Assembly: GCA_964415065.1 (NCBI GenBank)
Contig: CAYPYX010000008.1
Span: 1-64,000 of the forward strand
Origin: VMCP01 sp964415065
Lineage (GTDB): Bacteria > Bacteroidota > Bacteroidia > NS11-12g > UBA955
Direction of reading: 5' to 3'
DNA length: 64,000 bases
A model generated the notes under the pieces. That model ran no database searches and had not been told where the DNA came from. It saw only the letters and a program-made list of their open reading frames with translations. Made by a program: the position numbers and the translations under genes. Positions 62,650 through 64,000 of the stretch are shown one piece after another. Numbering within the stretch: position 1 is the first letter of the stretch; each line of letters begins with the position of its first letter.

Positions 62650-62670
62650 CAAAAATAAAGGTTATTTTCG
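62650..62670. promoter_or_regulatory. Back-to-back -7 boxes between nhaA and ribD
   Basis: On the minus strand TATTTTTG (62657-62650) is a perfect TAnnTTTG box facing nhaA. On the plus strand TATTTTCG (62663-62670) has one mismatch and faces ribD, 20 bases before its GTG. Confidence 0.4.
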
Positions 62671-62690
62671 CAGCAATAACTACTTTTAAA

Positions 62691-63980
62691 GTGAATTACC
62701 CGTATTCTGTCGAAGATTTATTGCCTGAGTTCCATTCTGAATCTACGGAATATAACTCACATGAATTCTTTATGAAACGATGTTTGGAGTTGGCTTTTAA
62801 AGGAAATGGTTGGGCACAACCCAATCCGTTAGTAGGGTCAGTAATTGTTCATAATCAACAAATTATAGCAGAAGGATTTCATCGTAAGTTTGGTGAAAAT
62901 CATGCCGAACGCATGGCTATTTTATCCTTGGAAAACAAAGAAATATTAAAGCAATCCACCCTGTATGTGAGTTTAGAACCCTGTTCACATTTTGGGAAAA
63001 CTCCACCTTGTTCCGATTTAATTATCGAATACCAAATACCCAAAGTGGTGGTGGGAATGTTAGATCCAAATCCAGTAGTAAATGGAAATGGTATAAAGCG
63101 TTTGAAAGAACATGGAATCGAAGTAGTTGAAAATGTATTAACGGATTCCTGCCGCTATTTGAATCGAAAATTCATTGTAAATCAAACTCAGAAACGTCCG
63201 TTTATAACATTGAAATGGGCTGAATCTAAAGACGGTTTTTACGCACCCAGTCCCAAAAGAATTCAAAAAATCACGGGTTCTACGGCGCAAAAATTTACAC
63301 ATAGATTGCGGCAATCGCATCAAGCCATTTTGGTAGGAATTGGTACCTGGGAACTGGATAAGCCCCAATTGAATGATCGGTATTTTGGAGGTCCACAGCC
63401 TGTAAAATTAGTTATGACCGAAAACGAATTGTGGTGTTTTACAGAGAGTTTAAAATGGACGGGTATGAGCACGTATAAACATGATGAACTAAAATTTGAT
63501 CGTGAAATTCAGCCTCACGCGGAAATTTCTGATGAATTGATGAATTCGTCTAATTGCGACTATTCTATTCTGAAATTCTATCGAATTCCTTTAACTGGTG
63601 CTGAGTTCGAATCTCTGAGTTGCACAAAAGCAGAGTATATCAGTGAATTCTGTTATCAAAATGGTTGGTATTCGTTGTTGGTAGAAGGTGGAAGTTCTGT
63701 TTGGAATACTTTTCTTAATCAAAATTTGGTCGATGAATTGATTGTGTACAAAAGTCAATCTGTTGTATTGGGTGTTGGAATTCGCGTACCTAAAATAAAC
63801 ATGAATGATACGTTTCAAACTCCAATTACGGCTGATTTAGATGAATATGAGATAAATTTACAACCGACTAAATCTTTTTCAAGCTCTATGTCGAATGCAG
63901 TTGAAAGCCTATCGTTTAGAGATACACCACCGAGTCAAATTCATTCCGATCAATTAGTTCTTTATAAATGGAAAGGCTAA
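62691..63980 (+). CDS. ribD: Bifunctional riboflavin biosynthesis deaminase/reductase RibD
   Basis: This 429-residue cytosolic enzyme carries out the second and third steps of riboflavin synthesis: deamination and then reduction of the pyrimidine intermediate. The N-terminal zinc deaminase domain (about 25-170) has WAQPNPLVGSVIV, His71-Ala-Glu73 (NHAERMA) and Cys98/Cys107 (EPCSHFGKTPPCSDL), the full zinc and catalytic set. The reductase domain (about 175-429) has FITLKWAESKDG, ILVGIGTWELDKPQLNDR and LLVEGGSSVWNTFL. The frame starts with GTG at 62691, giving a 27-residue N-terminal extension. ATG 62772 would start directly at MKRCLELAF and leaves little room before the domain, so GTG is preferred. 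Confidence 0.93.
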   Translation: MNYPYSVEDLLPEFHSESTEYNSHEFFMKRCLELAFKGNGWAQPNPLVGSVIVHNQQIIAEGFHRKFGENHAERMAILSLENKEILKQSTLYVSLEPCSHFGKTPPCSDLIIEYQIPKVVVGMLDPNPVVNGNGIKRLKEHGIEVVENVLTDSCRYLNRKFIVNQTQKRPFITLKWAESKDGFYAPSPKRIQKITGSTAQKFTHRLRQSHQAILVGIGTWELDKPQLNDRYFGGPQPVKLVMTENELWCFTESLKWTGMSTYKHDELKFDREIQPHAEISDELMNSSNCDYSILKFYRIPLTGAEFESLSCTKAEYISEFCYQNGWYSLLVEGGSSVWNTFLNQNLVDELIVYKSQSVVLGVGIRVPKINMNDTFQTPITADLDEYEINLQPTKSFSSSMSNAVESLSFRDTPPSQIHSDQLVLYKWKG

Positions 63981-64000
63981 TCCCATTAGTTGCGAGCATT

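Overview
The window is a piece of a Bacteroidota chromosome, probably from Flavobacteriales or a related order. Evidence includes type IX secretion (T9SS) parts (a PorE homologue, two PorP/SprF proteins, type B gliding-motility C-terminal domains), a CcoN-CcoO fusion, TAnnTTTG promoter boxes, lipoproteins starting CEK, no Shine-Dalgarno pattern, and low GC (roughly 37-38% by eye). Two runs of exactly 100 N show that this is a scaffolded draft assembly. I see no phage, IS element, CRISPR array, rRNA or integrase.

Layout. 1-7.4 kb holds housekeeping and envelope genes: the end of peptidase T, a fatty-acid desaturase, a small membrane protein, a methyltransferase, AMP nucleosidase, a large AsmA-like protein and a four-helix membrane protein. 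7.5-15.6 kb holds a DegP/HtrA protease, kdsA, a PorE-type OmpA lipoprotein with an unusual C-terminal domain, an M1 aminopeptidase and tRNA-Asp. 15.8-22.9 kb holds an unrecognised 450-residue protein, two small paralogous lipoproteins, a photolyase-family protein that lacks its family's cluster cysteines, and an MBOAT/AlgX-like O-acetylation pair. 23-28.7 kb holds an outer-membrane beta-barrel protein interrupted by a gap, a DUF3078 protein and a PorP/SprF protein.

29-48.3 kb is one 19-kb surface operon. It encodes a giant PKD-repeat protein (about 3,470 residues) and a 2,015-residue protein built from SprB repeats, eight 80-residue repeats and DxDxDG calcium-type repeats. Both end in T9SS type B sorting domains. 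A PorP/SprF protein and a TPR-PD40-OmpA protein follow and probably hold the adhesins at the cell surface. The four genes are almost contiguous (4-bp overlap, then 3-bp gaps).

48.6-50.1 kb holds two related small secreted proteins and a membrane protein. 50.2-61.2 kb is a complete cbb3 oxidase locus: hypothetical gene, ccoI, ccoS, ccoNO, ccoQ, ccoP, ccoG, ccoH, a TauE/SafE-like exporter, a tiny Cys-rich ORF, and an Fnr-type regulator with Fe-S cysteines. Two identical TGAT-N4-ATCA sites at the head of this locus fit control by that regulator. The window ends with nhaA and a divergent ribD.

Findings that most deserve checking are: the four-domain super-period in the PKD giant; the equal-length 80-residue array; the retropepsin-like tail with DFNG on the PorE homologue; the cluster-less photolyase; TAnnTTTG boxes set 4-5 bases before start codons, which suggest leaderless mRNAs; the 46-codon Cys-rich ORF after the exporter gene; and an assembly artefact around the second gap.
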